A stretch of DNA of 64,000 bases from Microbotryomycetes sp. JL201 (GCA_033819885.1 JAQYUZ010000009.1:186001-250000), one strand, 5' to 3'; numbered from the stretch's first letter, positions 1 to 12,363 are shown. Numbers and translations: made by a program. The notes: a model not told the origin generated them from the letters alone.

Positions 1-31
1 CGTCGACTTGCTGCTGTCGTTTGGCGCTCAT
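1..31 (-). CDS. possible start of a gene running off the left edge
   Basis: On the minus strand an ATG at 29-31 opens a frame that stays open to the window edge and begins MSAKRQQQVD. Only ten codons are visible, so it cannot be assigned to a family. It would be divergent from the dehydrogenase at 399. It may equally be chance. Confidence 0.2.
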   Translation of the reverse strand, partial: MSAKRQQQVD

Positions 32-398
32 TGTGATCGAACGTTGGCGAGACCGAGCGCAGATTCGCACAGGCGCAGTCAGAGCAGATGTTGAAATAAG
101 TACGGGTCGGAAAGAGACGAGCGCTGATGCAACGCTGAGGCGCATCGGCTCGAAGTAGACGCCGAATGTCCGATCGTGGGTTGAAAGTTGAAAAAGGAGG
201 CGAGTACGCCGTGTGCACAAAACTCAAACAAACACAGTATGCGAGCTTGGATCGGCACGGCACTCGAGGTGGATACAGTGGAACGAAGCTCTTTGTTTGG
301 ATGCGCCCCACACGTTGTGCCGGCCGGCGGCTGCCGACGGCTTATAACTGCGCAAACGCTGGATGGATGATTCACTTTGCGCACGTAGGATCGCTGCC
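32..398. other. intergenic, upstream of the dehydrogenase
   Basis: About 370 nt with only short overlapping open frames on both strands that show no family resemblance. It probably holds the promoter and 5' leader of the dehydrogenase starting at 399. An in-frame ATG also occurs at 363, so part of it could be coding if that start is used. Confidence 0.4.
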
Positions 399-1671
399 AT
401 GGCTACGAGTAGCAGTCCGAACGCCAAAGGCGTCAAGCTCGAAAATTTGTTGGTGCTCAACCCAGTGACGCCGCTGTCGTTGCTCGACGACCTCCGCAAG
501 CAGTGGACAAACGTCATCTATGCTCCCAAGAAGCAGTTCAGCCCGCCTCGTCCCGATGATGTCTTGCCCACAGACGAGCAACTGGCGCAAGCGGATGCCA
601 TCCTTGCGTTTCAGCTGCCAGACGGTCTCATCTCTGTGCAGCAAGTTCCGCGATTGAAATATGTTCAGGCGCTCAGCGCTGGGTACACTCAGTTCGAGCA
701 TCATGAGTTTTACAAGAGCTTGACGAACAAGGACAACATTACCTTTGCATCGGCCTCGGGCATCCACGTGTGAGCCCCCCTGGTCAGTCGTCCGGAAAGA
801 ATGACGCATTTAAAACACCGCGCGTGCTGTAGGTCAACCATTGGCGAGCATAGCATTGCGACAGCAATGATGCTGCTTCACAAACTACATCTGATCACGT
901 ACCGTCTTCGTAACGAACGAAAATGGATGTCGGCGAACGACGAATACGGCTTGTTCATCAGGGAGCTCCGCGACTTGACTGTCGGCATCGCCGGTTACGG
1001 GCACATTGGACGAGAGACGGCCCGCATGGCGGCGGGCATGGGCTCGCGCATCATTGCGCTCAATCGCAGTGGCAAGCCGTCTCCAGAGACTGGATACATT
1101 GTCAAAGGTACTGGCGACCCCAGTGGCTCATTGCCTGAACAATATTTCTCAACCGAAGACAAGTCCTCCGTGCTCGAATTTTGCGCGCGAGCCGATATTA
1201 TTGTCAATACTTTGCCAGAATCCGAGTCGACACGGTACTTTTTCGGCAAGCCCCAGTTTGAGGCTATGAAGGGCGATGCAATCTTGATCAATATTGGTCG
1301 TGGAACCACCGTCGATCAGGAAGCGTTGGTCAAGGCCTTGCAAGCGCAAAGATCCGAGGAAGAGCCCGAAGATGCTACGGGCACGCTGCGCATCGGTGGC
1401 ACCAGCTTGGAGTGAGCAGACACGTCTTCTATTCACCACGCTCATGGGCACTGACTTTTCTGGTCCGAATCTCAGCGTCACTGACCCCGAGCCCTTGCCC
1501 GAGGGTCATCCGTTGTTCTCTCTCGAAAACGTGATCGTCACGCCGCACATGTCTGGCATGAGCCGAGACTATTTCAAGCGGGCTACGGATTTGCTCAATG
1601 TCAACGCGGATCGGTTGAGATCCGGGAGAGGTGCTCTCAACGCCTTCAGAGGCAAGGGCGAGCACGACTAG
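399..1671 (+). CDS. D-isomer-specific 2-hydroxyacid dehydrogenase
   Basis: NAD(P)-dependent oxidoreductase expected to interconvert 2-keto acids and D-2-hydroxy acids in the cytosol. Exons 399-769, 833-1411 and 1476-1671 give 381 residues. The dinucleotide-binding motif GYGHIGRE lies near residue 177. The family's catalytic Arg is in INIGRGTT, the catalytic Glu in TDPEPLPEGH and the catalytic His in VTPHMSGMS; the last two come together only after the second intron is removed (TSL-D-V-TDPEP). The ATG at 399 sits in a strong context (gccatgg). An in-frame ATG at 363 would add 12 residues and cannot be excluded. The gene is convergent with the hydroxylase that follows, with their stop codons about 60 nt apart. 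The substrate cannot be read from the sequence. Confidence 0.9.
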
Positions 1672-1731
1672 CACTTAGAGTTTACGCGCGCTACCATGCA
1701 ACAAATATAGACAGACGAAAACCCACTCATA

Positions 1732-2835
1732 CTAGAGCTCTAGATTTGGCGCGACTTGTGCATCTTCCTTGGCTACCAAGTCTTGACGAGCCGTCTTGAC
1801 CATGTCAGAGCCTTCTTCTCTCTTTTTCAGCTCTGCCAACCACGTCCTAAAGTTCTTGTCGGTGCCATAGATGCCGTCGAGCAATCCGGTCGGTCCAAAG
1901 TTTTCAGTGTATGCATAGTGGTGCCAGTCGTGTAGGAGAGCATTGTAGTTGAAAGGCAAGTTAAAGTCTGAATGAGTCGACAGAGTTCCGAGTTCGAGTC
2001 CGCAGAAAAACATGATCATGAGCGACCAGTGGGCCTTGCAAGCAATCACGCCGAGCACATTTGGCATCAAATTGCTAAAGATGTGTTCAATGACGGTGCA
2101 ATACGTCGAGGCGAATGCCACTGGCGCCGTGAACTGATGATGCATCTTGTGAACGTGTCGGTATAGTTTCGGGTGGTGAAAGACGCGGTGGACGTAGAAA
2201 AAGCCTGCTTCCTCACACAGCATACACCAGGTCCAAACTAGAATTGTTTCGAGCGCACCTGGAAGGGGTGCAGTCGTGCGCAAAGGAGTGAACGTCGCCA
2301 TGGCGATAGTGAGCGGCAACGCCACTGCGACTTGATTGCGTGCGACGATCAGGAGGACTTTGCGGTAGTCTTTCCATGGCACACGCTTGTCCGGCTGGAG
2401 CTTGTACGGCTTGACCAAGTTGAAGAGCGGGTCCCACAGGTCTGCCAGCATAAACAGCAAACCCCCTATCCAATATACAGCCGTCGTGATGATGAATGAG
2501 CCCCATGCGTTGATCTGCCATGGTGTGTAGTTGCTGTTCATCCAGTCGTACAATCGCAAGGCGTACGTCGTCTTGTTGAACCAGATGGTGAATGCGAGCA
2601 GGCCAACTGTGGGCGTGAGCGAGGACAGTTTCCCGTTCAGTCGTGTAGTGCTCGCCTGAGCCCACCTGTGCTCTTTTCCGTCATACGGAATGGCCGTGTC
2701 GGGTGGTGCGGCTCTCATTGTTGGTGTAGACGCGAACGAAGGACAAAGTCCCCGCACTTCGGTGGCGGCTCTGGTTCTGATACCGTGGATTGCCGTGAAG
2801 AGCTTCGAGCTGGCCGATCGCCGAAGACCGAGCAT
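1732..2835 (-). CDS. fatty acid hydroxylase / sterol desaturase family protein
   Basis: Single-exon gene of 367 residues if the first ATG of the frame (2833-2835) is used; a later Met (MRAAPP...) is also possible. It carries the three histidine clusters of the membrane di-iron FA_hydroxylase superfamily: HRVFHH, HKMHH and HDWHH. Hydrophobic segments lie before and between them (for example around INAWGSFIITTAVYWIGG and VALPLTIAMATF), so it is an integral membrane oxygenase, probably in the ER. Relatives include C-4 methylsterol oxidase and sphinganine hydroxylase, but the exact substrate cannot be told. It is divergent from the ABCB transporter across about 240 nt, so the two may share a promoter region. 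Apparent lack of introns is unusual for this window. Confidence 0.85.
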   Translation of the reverse strand: MLGLRRSASSKLFTAIHGIRTRAATEVRGLCPSFASTPTMRAAPPDTAIPYDGKEHRWAQASTTRLNGKLSSLTPTVGLLAFTIWFNKTTYALRLYDWMNSNYTPWQINAWGSFIITTAVYWIGGLLFMLADLWDPLFNLVKPYKLQPDKRVPWKDYRKVLLIVARNQVAVALPLTIAMATFTPLRTTAPLPGALETILVWTWCMLCEEAGFFYVHRVFHHPKLYRHVHKMHHQFTAPVAFASTYCTVIEHIFSNLMPNVLGVIACKAHWSLMIMFFCGLELGTLSTHSDFNLPFNYNALLHDWHHYAYTENFGPTGLLDGIYGTDKNFRTWLAELKKREEGSDMVKTARQDLVAKEDAQVAPNLEL

Positions 2836-3074
2836 TGCATGCAAGTCCGAGCACCGCGTGCACAATCCACGTGCTCATCGTCGGACAGTTGCACGGCTGC
2901 ACAGCACCGTGATGACGTGTATGTTCTGCCTCGTCCCCTCGCCCCCACACGCGCGCGTTTGCCGAGGCGGCATATTGGAGCGCTTGCGCTTGCGCGTCGG
3001 AAGCGCTCGCGCTCGTTTCGTAGCGATCGACGGAACAAATTCCTCTGCTTTGCACCATAACGCTCGGACGAGCC
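2836..3074. promoter_or_regulatory. divergent intergenic region between hydroxylase and ABC transporter
   Basis: About 240 nt separate the two start codons, so both core promoters must lie here. No clear TATA box or operator was recognised. The assignment rests on gene orientation only. Confidence 0.4.
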
Positions 3075-6000
3075 ATGACAGCCTCTGACATACCCTCCAT
3101 GGGTGCTCAAGCTGCAGCGAAAAGTGCTCCAGTTGCCACAAACGCGCAGGAGCAAGGCACGAACGTCACCAGCACAGGAGCCGAAACAAAAATGCAAGGC
3201 ACTCGGTCCGGCCTTGTAAAAATGTCAAAAAGACGCAGCGGGGACGACGAGCTGAACGTCGCGCAAGCAGAGCCAGACCTCTCAAACTTGACAGAGCATC
3301 AACGCCATGTCGTAACGGCCCAAACGTCAGTCGCAGCAGTGTTTGAAGCCATCGACGGTGCATTCACGCTGACATCTTTGCCGCTGACGCTAGCTTCACC
3401 GCCAAACAGACGCCCATTTCGTACTTGTGAGCCCGCTTACCCCACACTCTCGACTCGGATGCCGGGCGCGTTTTATGCTGACGTCCGCCGGTCGACGTTC
3501 GTCATGTCATTTGTTGGTTCGTGCTCCAGCGCGCTTTTCCGATTCGCCACTCCGTTCGAGTTGGCGATCAACATCCTCGGCTTGATTTGCGCGATCGCAG
3601 CGGGCACGACACAGCCGCTGCTCACGGTCGTGTTCAGCTCGTTGACCAACACTTTCAACGAGTTTGGTCGCGCTGCCGGTGCTTTGGATGGAACACCTAG
3701 CGCCCAAGCCATTTACGAAGGCGCGAGGCGCAATCTGCTCGACGAAGCCTCAAAGAACGTTTTGTACCTGCTTTACATTGGTATTGGCATGCTCATCACT
3801 ACCTACCTATACATTGGAGCATGGACATATACAGGTGAATGCAGCACGCGACGAATTCGAGAGAAATACCTCGCCGCCACCCTGCGCCAGAATGTCGCGT
3901 GGCACGATGCCACTGGCGCCGGCGCCATCACGTCTCATATTGAAAACGACACGCATTTGGTTCAAGAGGGAATTTCGGAAAAGATTCCAATCATGGCGAT
4001 GTACGTTTCGACCTTTTTCGCTGGTGGGTACATTTCTCGAGCCACGAGCGCAGCATCGGGGCCACTGACAGCGCGGCATGGCAGGCTTCGTCGTTGCCTT
4101 TATTCAAAGCTGGCGTCTCACCTTGGTGCTGTTGGTCATCGGTGAGCCTGCTTGTGTCGTGCTCCTTGCGCGGGGGGAATTCGACTGACAACTACTACAC
4201 AGTTCCGGTCATTGGCGTCGTGGGCGGCGTAATGGAAGCGTTCAGCGCCAAGTACAAGAAAATCTCGCTCGACGAGCTCTCTCTTGGTTCCACTTTGGGA
4301 GAAGAAGTCTTCTCAAGCATTCGTAACGCACACGCTTTCGGCACGCAAGTCAAGCTGGCCCGATTGTACGACACCTACAACCAACGGGCGTGAGTAGATG
4401 GTCATCCTTTTTGCCGTTTTCCGCTTGCACTTACGTGTCGATCTGTTCAGTCTCGCTGTAGGTCGGAAATTTGCGTTGACTACGGGCGTGGGCCTTTCCG
4501 GTTTCTTCTTCGTCGTCTACGCCGCTTACGGCTTGGCGTTCTATGCCGGCTGTCAATTCATCTTGAAAGGTTACATGAACGCTGGCGAGGTGATTGGGAC
4601 GTTTTTGGCAGTTCTCATTGGCGCGTTCTCGTTGTCAGAAGTGGCGCCGAAAGCACAGTCAGCTTGCTCTTCGCAGAACCGCTACCAAAAACTTTTCGCT
4701 GAATACGTTCTTGTAAAGGTCTGTGGCATTTGCTATAGCAGCCGGCACGAAACTGTTTTCTACAATCGACCGAAAGCCCGTTATCGACTCGTCTTCGCCA
4801 GCAGGCTTGCGTCCAGATTCGTGCCAAGGCATGTTTCAACTCGAGAAGGTCGACGCCATCTATCCTTCGCGACCGAACGTTCAAGTTCTGTTCGGGTTTG
4901 ATGCCATTTTCCCGCCTGGAAAGATGACGGCGGTGAGTATTCGGCCCTTTCACTTCACTTCAGAGGTTGACTCGGCGCTTGAATGTCCCCGGTTCTCTGT
5001 CTCGTAGCTTGTCGGTGGAAGTGGTTCAGGCAAGAGTACAGTCGTTGCGCTGCTCGAGCGTTGGTACGATGTCGTAGGCGGCGTCATCAAGCTCGACGGC
5101 GTTCCTATCCAAGACCTCAACTTGAAGTGGCTGCGATCTCAGGTGAGAGTAGCCCTAAGTCTAAGCCTCACCCAATCCTGATGGTGACCGTCTCCTAAGA
5201 TTGGCCTCGTGTCGCAAGAACCCACTCTGTTTGCGGGATCTGTTGCCGAAAACATTGGGTACGGTCTGATAGACAAATTTCAAGAAGACACACCGGATCA
5301 GCGACAACTGCGCATCGTCGAGGCGGCAAAGAGTGCGAACGCTCATGGATTCATTAGTCAGCTGCCGGAAGGGTACGACACGCTGATTGGAGAGCGAGGC
5401 ATGCTCTTGTCTGGCGGACAAAAGCAGCGCATTGCCATTGCGCGAGCAATCATTGGCGACCCGAAGGTGCTCTTGCTGGACGAAGGTGGGCTAATGCGAT
5501 TGTGCCATAGTGAACATGTTTAACCTTTTGTTGCCGCGCAGCCACATCCGCGCTCGACACGGCGTCAGAGGCGATCGTACAAGAGGCGCTGGACCGTGCT
5601 TCCGCCGGACGAACGACCGTCGCCATCGCTCATCGGCTCTCGACAATCAAAAATGCCGATCAAATCATCGTCATGTCGGCGGGAAGCAAGATTGAGAGCG
5701 CCATGACTAACGAGAATGGCGTGAGCGCGCACGCTCAGCTGTTGTCGATAGCAGACGGCGCCTACTCGCAGCTCGTCGCCGCGCAAAAACTCCGCGAAGA
5801 GGCAGGAAACGACGGCGCCAGTCACGAAAATATGTCTTCGTCATCATCAACACTCTCTGATGATGAGGACAAGGTCGTGCCAGGCGAAATGACGCGAGAG
5901 CAAGCTGAGAAGTTGGCCGAGCTAGAAAAGCCACAATTTGAAAACTTGCAGCGTACTGGCACAGGTCGCTCCGCAGCCAGTGAAGTACTCGCTCGACAGT

Positions 6001-8091
6001 TGCAAGAAGAGGAAGGTCTCGCGCAGAAACGCAAGAAGCTTGGATTGTTTAGGATTCTAGCTCGACTGATGAATGTCAACCGAGACCAACGCTGGCAGTA
6101 CCTGATCATCCTCGGTTGTTCGACGCTTGTTGGAGCTGTCTATCCCGCTTTTTCCCTGATCTTTGGTGAGACAGTGCCTCCGTTTGGGCCCTTGGCTGGT
6201 GGCTTACTTCAACTGGTGTAGCTGGTGCTGTCACCGATCTCGGCCGTGACCCGACTACCGACCGGGCCGCGCTCGAGGCTGGCGGCAACAAATGGGGACT
6301 TTGGAGTTTCGTCACTGCAGTCATGGCGGCGATATCCGTCGGCTTCCAAGCCTACTTTGCGGCGCAAATGGGCGAGGTCCTCGCTCGGTCTATGCGGTTC
6401 CAAACATTCGCTGCCACTCTGCGTCAGGATATTAGCTACTTTGACCGCGACGAAAATTCGACAGGACACTTGACGTCACGGGTGACCGACCTCGCGCAAA
6501 AGGTCAATTCTCTTCTTGGCATCACCGGCGCCATCATCGTCCAAAATATCGCAGTTATTGTCATCGGATCGATTATCGCGCTCGTCTTTGCACCCAAGGT
6601 GGCAGGTGTTTCACTTGCTCTGGTTCCGCTGAATCTTATCGCTGGATTTGCCCGCTTGTACGTCGTCGAGCTGAAGGACGAAGTCAACAAAAAGTCGCAC
6701 GGCGCATCGGCACAAATGGCTTGCGAGAGCGCGGCTGCGATCCGAACGGTAGCGAGTCTGAGACGCGAGGAAGGATGTTGCGACTTGTATTCGGCCAAAT
6801 TGGACGAACCGCAGCGCAGAACTAATCGAGCCGCCGTCAAATCGGGCTTCTTGTACGCTTTGTCGCAGGCGTTTGCGTTCTGGGTCATCGCCCTTGTCTT
6901 CTGGTACGGAGTGAGTCACAGACGTGTCACTGAGACTGCTGTTTGTGCGTCTCGGGACTAAGTGCCGTTCTGCTTGCAGTCTCGTCAATTGGCCAGCGGC
7001 GAGATATCCACGAGAGACTTCTTTGTGGCATTGATCTCGTCAACGTTCGCCTCGATCGAGACTGGCGCAGTGTTTTCCTATGTTCCCGACGTGTCCAAAG
7101 CTAAAGGAGCAGCAACTACCTTTTTTGACCTAGTGGACAGTCGCCCTGTCATCGACGCAGAAGACCCCGCCGGAGAGAAGCTCGCGCTCATTAAAACGGA
7201 CGAAAAGGCTATAAGCGCAAGCGGGCGAATAACCTTTAAAAATGTGCACTTCCGTTATGCTAGCCGTCCTCATGTGCGTGTTTTGCGTGGCTTGGACCTC
7301 GAAATCCCCGCGGGCTCGACGGTGGCTATCGTCGGCCCTTCTGGCAGCGGCAAATCCACTATCATTCAGCTCGTAGAGCGATTCTACGACCCGCTGGCCG
7401 GTCAAGTGCAAGTTGACGGTATCGATATATCGACGTACAATATCCAGTCTTACCGAAGCAATGTCGCGCTCGTGTCTCAAGAGCCGACTTTGTACGCCGG
7501 CACTGTCAAGTTCAACATCACGCTCGGAGCCATGAAGCCGGCTGAGCAGGTCACGCAAAGCGAGATAGAGCAAGCGTGCCGAGATGCCAACATTCACGAC
7601 TTTATCATGTCGCTGCCTGATGGATACAATACGGAAGTGGGCGGCAAAGGCACCCAACTGTCCGGTGGTCAGAAGCAACGGATAGCAATCGCACGAGCGC
7701 TGATCAGAGACCCGAGGAGTAAGTTCACCCATCGGCGTGAAACTTGACACGGACCTGACCTATTGCGCGCACAGTCTTGCTGTTGGACGAGGCCACCGCT
7801 GCTCTCGATTCTCAGTCGGAACGCGTCGTGCAGGCCGCGCTCGACAAGGCTTCCAAGGGCAGATCTACGATCGCCGTCGCCCATCGGTTGTCGACTATTC
7901 AGAATGCCGATTTGATCTATGTCCTCAAGGACGGCAAAGTCGCAGAGCGTGGCAAACACTCGGAGTTGCTCGCCAAGCGAGGGTGAGTCTAGCCTCATTC
8001 TGATCAGGAACCTTTCCACGTCTGACGACCGCTTCGTAGCATTTACTTTGAGCTCGTGGCGCAGCAAAGCTTAGAGAAGAGGGCAGCATAA
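3075..8091 (+). CDS. full-length ABCB-type multidrug transporter
   Basis: ATP-driven exporter with the TMD-NBD-TMD-NBD layout of Pmd1/P-glycoprotein relatives, probably in the plasma membrane. Fourteen exons: 3075-3325, 3394-3426, 3530-4023, 4085-4141, 4203-4389, 4451-4657, 4719-4932, 5008-5142, 5200-5485, 5542-6165, 6222-6910, 6980-7718, 7775-7982 and 8040-8091, giving 1391 residues. NBD1 shows Walker [10 protein letters not shown], signature LSGGQKQR, a Walker B followed by SALD across an intron, and the H-loop AHRLSTI. NBD2 shows [30 protein letters not shown] and AHRLSTI. All catalytic residues are present, so the pump should be active. An acidic Ser-rich linker (about 5830-5990) joins the halves. 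The second exon, only 33 nt, is needed to reach the conserved [14 protein letters not shown] start of TMD1. The substrate is unknown. Confidence 0.93.
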
Positions 8092-8255
8092 CTTTTCAGT
8101 CTCTGCCCTCGTAATCGATACACGCTAGCTTGACATCACTATATTCCTTTGTTGAAACCCGAAAACTGTGTCTAGGAGGTTGTTGCTCCCATTCTAGCGG
8201 TTCCTTTGCAGGTTCATGTACCGTCGCCAGCACCGTCTTGCAGTCAATTGTCCCG

Positions 8256-9333
8256 ATGAACGCACTCTGCGAGCAGGCGACGTCGGACGAGCCACCCCCG
8301 CTCAACCCGCTGGATCTTGAGATTGCTTCGCGCATGCGTGCGTTGCCGAGGAAAAGAATGAGGCCGATCGACATGTCGCATTCTCCCGATGGCTCACGCG
8401 AATTCGGCTACAAATTGAGTGATGGAGAGCTTCTAATGCAGGAGCCTAAACACTGCCGTACTTAGTTTGAAAAACGCTGACTTATTTGACTGCACTGCGC
8501 CCATGCCTGGCTACGACTGCAGCCTTTTCTTCCCCGCCCTTCTGGCCTCAGACGCCACCCGGCACTGCACCTCACGCCGCCATTAATGTGACCGGTCCGG
8601 CATCACCTCCCGAGACATTTGACGGCCTGTGGAGGGCCCCCTGCCAGCAGACAGTGATTCAACGCACCCACCGCACTCTGCATGGCCAGATCGGTCTGCA
8701 CAGGCGCTGATGGCAGCATAATGAAAAGCCCTGAACAGCGCAGCGTCCTCCAAATCCCGCACTGTGTGGCTCGGAGCTCTGACCGATTTGTTTTTTCTTC
8801 TGCCCAGTGTCTGCCAAATTCCTTCACAACGATGGGGCGAAGCGTACGTCATGTCCTTCCTGGAAACATTATTTTACTAATCGTGTGCGCGCGTCCATTG
8901 GTGCCACAATTGCTCGCGCCAACGCGATCCTCCACCGGTTGGAGATCGTCGAGGCGATGTACGAGGACGACCCTGAAGTCCTCATGCGTCTCTACGAGGA
9001 TTTGAGGGCCCGAGAAGCTGAGTGGGTCGAGTTGAATGTTAATGACGTCGAGGCCGCCCTGGATCGGCAGGGGCTGGCCCCTGATTCGTTTGTAAAAGGC
9101 AAGTCTTACAGGCTAATCATGCCCGTTGGTGGCATTCTCACACGTTTTGTGAGCAGGTTTTCTTGTTTGAACCATTCAAGCGGCCAGGTCACTCGCAGCT
9201 CCTTCTAGCGCCGGAAATCATCGGTAAGAATTGCGACGCGTGCTTGAATGCGGTGCAAGGCGGCTCGAGCGACAACGGGCCACGGCGATCGCGTCACGAA
9301 AGTTGCAGTGGCCCAGGCACGCACGTGTCGTGA
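8256..9333 (+). CDS. hypothetical protein, five-exon model
   Basis: I do not recognise this protein. A consistent model joins 8256-8457, 8523-8628, 8717-8763, 8808-9091 and 9157-9333 into 271 codons plus stop. The N-terminal part is Pro-rich and probably disordered. The centre holds a likely helical stretch (residues encoded at 8890-9080, with IVEAMYEDDPEVLMRLYEDL). The C-terminal exon reads VFLFEPFKRPGHSQLLLAPE and has two Cys in NCDAC. The 9092-9156 intron has a branch-like ctaat and typical length. The second and third introns are the weakest junctions (88 and 44 nt). The stretch is clearly biased like coding DNA, but exact exons could differ. Confidence 0.45.
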
Positions 9334-10094
9334 GAACCTTGTTGTTGTCAAATTTGAAAGCCTCGTTGTGGTCAATATTTGCATGACCTCAGATCAAAGA
9401 GGCGGAAGAGGAATGGCATAAAGTTGAGCGACCGACCAAAATGCGTCAACAGGTGGAAGTAGAGAAAAATGATCAGTCTTGTAGTGCTAATAGAGGACAT
9501 TTCTGGTTCTTGCGGACGTAGACCGTCTGTGTCATGTGTGAACAGACATGCGACACCAATTATTCCACTCAGTTCATGCTTCGTTCGGCGCAGAAGGCGA
9601 ATTCGACATCGCTTTGAGCAATCGCCGGCGCGCGTTGTCATTCACTTTGCCCGAAAACTTGTGCACGGCTGCCTTGAGGCGTAAGCGGCTGAATCTCAAA
9701 GATCTCCGGGTGCATTGAATCCTCTACCGTAAGTCTCAACGCTGCGATGTGAGTCTTCGTGCAACTGTCGTGTAGTTGGCGACTCGATCCGGCCAGACTA
9801 GATAGCCAGACCAAGTCGTCTATTGACTGCACCAGAGCAAGTACCGTGTCTCAGTCATGCCATTATCTCCGCACGCAAGTGCATCGCTGACTGAAAGGGC
9901 GAAGCGCACGAGCAATCGCTCTTCGCCTCCGGATCCTTTTGGGTGGCTTGCGAGAACGTGATCTTGAACAGACGATAGCGAGATCCATTTTCAAAAATCC
10001 GATGACTCCGTACCTTGTGCATAACGCTACACCATCTCATCGCCTGACCCGAATCTGAAAAGTGATTCCAGCTTTTGCGTCCCACCTCGGCATT
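9334..10094. other. intergenic region between convergent genes
   Basis: About 760 nt between the ends of the unknown gene and the protease. Only short open frames of 60-90 codons occur on both strands, none with a recognisable motif or splice-linked continuation. I see nothing else I can support. Confidence 0.4.
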
Positions 10095-11487
10095 TTACAG
10101 ACCACGGTAGAGTGCCACCTGCGCTACCATGCGTGCAATCTGCCCTGGGGTGAAGGTGTTGACGCAGCTGTCGTCGCTGAGCGCCATGAAGTTGTTGACC
10201 ATGTCTTTACCACTGAGATAGGGGCAAGAGTCGCGCCCGATCGGACAACCAAGCTGAGGGGACGACTCGCTTGAGAGGCGAATGGCGAGTCAGCGTCAGC
10301 GGTAAGAGGCATTTCCCCTGTCTTGTGCAGCTCTTCGGTCGAAATCTGCCCAGATCTGGCAAGGCTGAAGGCACTTCAGCAAGGCAGACTCACGCGGGCG
10401 TATCTGACACATAGTCTCCATTCCCGGTGCAGCCATTTTGAAACAAATGGTACAAGCCCATCCAGTGACCCACCTCACTACACAACATATCTTCAAGTCA
10501 GCTGCGCGCACAGAATTGGCGAGAGAAAACGCAATTTCGGTAAACTCACTGAGTGGTAGTCTTGCCTAGGTTATAATAAGGGTCCGAACCGCCCGGAAGT
10601 GAGGAATACGCAATGGTAACTCCTGTTGCCATGATGGCCATGAGAGATTGTGTGTTTCGAGGACTGGTACGACTCACCATCGTCTTGCAATCTAATGGCA
10701 TCAATCGGCATGGTCGAGTAGCCTAGAGAGCCACCAAAACTGTTCGTCACGTAGATGTTCAAGGAAGCTTTGTCTCCGCGTCTCAGCGCTTTCTTCATCG
10801 CGGTTTGAGCAGAAGACCTGTGGCGTTCCAAAGAATTACAAAAGTGTCAGCCTCGAGCCCATACGCATACTATTTGGATGCCTTACAAGCCAGGGTTGGA
10901 ATTGAACCACTGTGAATTGGTAGTGTAGTCTGTGCTGTTGAGAACAAATTGGAAACCCGTGCTCGCGTAATCGGTGTTCAGGACAGTCATCTGTTGGGCG
11001 ATTTGCGATTGAGGAACGTTGCCTTGGTACAAGGCAGTTCCAGCTCGAATAACATGGAAGTGGACCTGGATCAGCGGGACGAATCAGCACGGCATCTGGA
11101 AGAGCGTTTGTTGCCACGAGGAATGCGATGGGAGTTCTCGCCTCTCATGAAATTGAATTTTGTGCACTCAATATTTACCTGAATCGTCTTTGTACCCGAG
11201 GCGTAGGCTACTGACGCCGACTTAGCGCCTGAACGCGCGCGGGCAGCGATCCGGGAATTCAAACGCTCGATTTCTTTAGCGCTGTACACCGTTGACATCC
11301 CTTTGATCAATTTCGAGTCTCGCTGCGATCTTAGGACTAACATGAGGTTTTCCGATTTGGCGTCAGGCTTGTGGCGGGAACCGCACCGATCGCGACGAAC
11401 TGCAGTGTTGTCATGTGGTGCACCACAAACGGGATCGAAGAAAGCTGCAGTGGCCACAAGAGCACCGACGATGGTAAGAAAGCGCAT
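10095..11487 (-). CDS. secreted M43-family zinc metalloprotease
   Basis: Extracellular endopeptidase of the pappalysin-like M43 family (fungal MEP1 type). Exons on the minus strand: 11179-11487, 10887-11065, 10678-10817, 10550-10622, 10394-10477 and 10095-10269, giving 319 residues. It starts with a clear signal peptide ([17 protein letters not shown]). The zinc site [11 protein letters not shown], matching HExxHxxGxxH, spans residues 234-244 and its first His codon is split by an intron. After it come paired Cys residues and the Met-turn region ([13 protein letters not shown]). The chain ends in [18 protein letters not shown], typical of the family. Introns 1 and 5 (113 and 124 nt) are longer than average here. 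It likely degrades host or environmental protein; no regulator site was seen. Confidence 0.9.
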
Positions 11488-12363
11488 GTTTCGGAAAGAG
11501 GAAAGAAAGTACCATTGTGCGTTCAGTCAACTGATGGCCAAGAGGGGCATTTGTTTGAAACCCACGCGCCTTCCCGTACGCATTTACGTGGGCGCATTCC
11601 TGATTCAAACCCACGCGTTCGCAATTCAAGCGTACAGACTTATGCTTCGGGAGTCTGATTGGCTTCATTTGTGCCGTCACTCCCGATTCGCAGGACGGTT
11701 CCTTTTTCTGCCGTGGATAAACGACGGCCTTGAACACGTACATGCGCATTCTGGCATGACGGCTTCGCGAAAACATGCCGGACTCGTGCTAAAGTCTGCC
11801 GATCCTAGATAGTTCCAGGCGGGAGCAGCGCCGCCGCGCGGTTGCATTTCGCGGCAGCCCTTCACGGCCAAAGGATCGGCGGATGCATCGCAAGCATCGC
11901 GAAGACGCGCGACGACACAAGCTGAAGCATCAAATGATAGAAGACCGCTGGCTGCTGATGAAATGTCTACCCAGAGCACACTTGGAACACGTGACCGAGC
12001 GCTAGGACATCCACACCGAGCGACGACTTGTGGGATACCAGAAAATTGGTGACGTCTTCGAGCGGCTTCACGCCTCCGTCGCGAGCGTTCACGTCTGCGC
12101 TTGAGCGCGATGCATTTAAGCGCGATTTACGTGAAGCAGCGGGACGCCGCCCTCGTGCAAGTTGCAAAAGGGTTCGCAACCCACTGATGCAGTGCTGGCT
12201 TTGCTATTGTTCTCTGTTTGTCTGTACAATTTCATTCTTCTTGATCATGCTTTGCCGCTGTTTCTTGCCTTTCGGGTCGACTTGCGACCCGAACGGGGTT
12301 GGCAGGCAAAATCTCGCGCTCGGGCCTGAAGGGGGTATCTCAGACCCCGTCGCCCGCCTCATC
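11488..12363. other. intergenic region between divergent protease and eL38 genes
   Basis: About 875 nt, assumed to hold both promoters. A short direct repeat of aaacccacgcg occurs near 11558 and 11609. No convincing coding exon was found; open frames on the two strands overlap each other and lack motifs. Confidence 0.4.

Noticed and set aside
79-384. Minus-strand open frame of about 100 codons upstream of the dehydrogenase
   Set aside because: No motif, overlapped by open frames on the other strand, and located where a promoter is expected.
3427-3529. Continuous reading of the ABC transporter through 3427-3529
   Set aside because: The unspliced frame gives unrelated sequence. Removing two introns (3326-3393 and 3427-3529) restores the conserved [14 protein letters not shown].
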